The notes below the pieces were generated by a model that worked only from the letters and a program-made list of their open reading frames with translations, searched no databases and was not told the origin of the DNA. From contig JACQRQ010000111.1 of assembly GCA_016206405.1 (NCBI GenBank), forward strand, positions 1 to 5,642: a DNA stretch of 5,642 nt, given 5' to 3'. Position numbers and translations under genes: made by a program. The DNA is from Elusimicrobiota bacterium (GTDB lineage Bacteria; Elusimicrobiota; Elusimicrobia; O2-12-FULL-59-9). This document shows positions 5,128-5,642 of the stretch, piece by piece (within the stretch, counting starts at the first letter, position 1; each line of letters begins with the position of its first letter).

Positions 5128-5246
5128 GTGGAGCCCACCCCAATTCCGGCCGAAGCCCTCACCATACCAGCCGCACGATGTTCTGGAAATGCGATAGACA
5201 CCCCGCTCATTCTTCGCTCTGGGGAATCAAGCATGGCGTTTGGGAG
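5128..5246. other. Spacer between msrA and the sirtuin gene
   Basis: This 119-bp gap holds no confident promoter or terminator. On the - strand, a short open frame of 36 codons from ATG 5234 ends at TGA 5126-5124, overlapping the sirtuin ATG as ATGA. It has no ribosome site and no recognisable product, and it lies in frame with the msrA stop, so it may be chance. Confidence 0.3.
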
Positions 5247-5642
5247 TTAACGGGTGTGACAGGAGCGCAGGCCGTGCTTCTCGTGGTAGCGCTGGTGGTA
5301 CTCCTCGGCGCGCCAGAACTCAGGGGCCGGGGTGATCTCGGTCACGATGGGCCTTTTGAAACGGCCCGAAGCCTCAAGCGTTTTTATCATGGCCTCGGCC
5401 GCGGCCTTTTGTTCGGGGGCGTGGTAGAAGACGGCTGAGCGGTACTGATCGCCGACATCGGGCCCTTGGCGGTTGGGCGTGGTGGGGTCGTGGTTCTCCC
5501 AAAACGCTTCCAGCAACTTTTCGTAGGAGACCTTGGCCGGGTCGAATTCGACCTGGACCACCTCGGCGTGGCCGGTCGCATGGGAGCAGACGTCCTCGTA
5601 GGTCGGGTTCTTGTGCGTCCCGCCCATGTAGCCGCAGGCGGC
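5247..5642 (-). CDS. msrA: Peptide methionine (S)-S-oxide reductase MsrA, 5' end missing
   Basis: The frame is open through the right edge and gives 131 C-terminal residues. Recognisable MsrA blocks are GYMGGTHKNPTYEDVC, TGHAEVVQVEFDP, NHDPTTPNRQGPDVGDQYRS, AVFYH, PIVTEI and AEEYHQRYHEKHG. The catalytic GCFWG motif must lie in the roughly 35-45 residues beyond the window. An ATG at 5627 exists but would cut off the conserved GYMGG block, so it is not the start. MsrA reduces the S form of methionine sulfoxide in oxidised proteins or free methionine, using thioredoxin. The C-terminal LRSCHTR holds one cysteine that could serve as the resolving residue. Translation ends at TAA 5249-5247, with no msrB domain fused downstream. 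The sirtuin gene follows after 119 bp on the same strand, so co-transcription is possible but unproven. Confidence 0.97.
   Translation of the reverse strand, partial: AACGYMGGTHKNPTYEDVCSHATGHAEVVQVEFDPAKVSYEKLLEAFWENHDPTTPNRQGPDVGDQYRSAVFYHAPEQKAAAEAMIKTLEASGRFKRPIVTEITPAPEFWRAEEYHQRYHEKHGLRSCHTR

Noticed and set aside
4450..5250. 266-codon + strand frame opposite the sirtuin
   Set aside because: It mirrors the sirtuin codons, has no recognisable motif and lacks a ribosome site.

Overview
This is a GC-rich bacterial chromosomal segment of ordinary housekeeping and stress-response genes. Shine-Dalgarno sites, an EGCLSVP-type peptide deformylase and short operons fit a bacterium. Nothing in the window fixes the phylum, and the style would suit an environmental or metagenome-assembled genome. 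I see no phage, CRISPR, transposase or RNA gene.

Layout. On the + strand, the last 17 codons of an unidentified gene (2-55) are followed 11 bp later by a pirin (67-939). Facing it on the - strand is a two-gene unit: an SRPBCC/AHSA1-type protein whose frame is broken (1434-1867), then a small DoxX membrane protein (1035-1437 plus overlap) whose ATG overlaps the upstream stop as ATGA. A divergent control region (about 1868-2090) separates this unit from a PiT-family phosphate permease (2091-3083, + strand). The control region holds two TTGTCAC direct repeats spaced 11 bp apart, the geometry of a PhoB (PHO) box, plus a 7-bp inverted repeat and a plausible sigma-70 promoter. A 187-bp convergent spacer (3084-3270) carries two tandem repeats.

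The rest of the window is a - strand run, read right to left: methionine sulfoxide reductase MsrA (5' end beyond the right edge), a Sir2-family NAD-dependent deacylase, a double-ACT GcvR-like regulator, and peptide deformylase. The regulator and deformylase abut with no gap. The sirtuin lies 36 bp upstream of the regulator, and MsrA 119 bp upstream of the sirtuin.

How they fit together. The right-hand cluster has a loose protein-maintenance theme: N-formyl removal, methionine repair and lysine deacylation, with an amino-acid-sensing ACT protein. The left half combines a redox-associated cupin (pirin) and DoxX with phosphate uptake. These groupings are inference. No previously undescribed system is evident. 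The points most worth a second look are the PHO-box-like repeat upstream of the phosphate permease, the frameshifted SRPBCC gene, and the tandem repeats in the convergent spacer.
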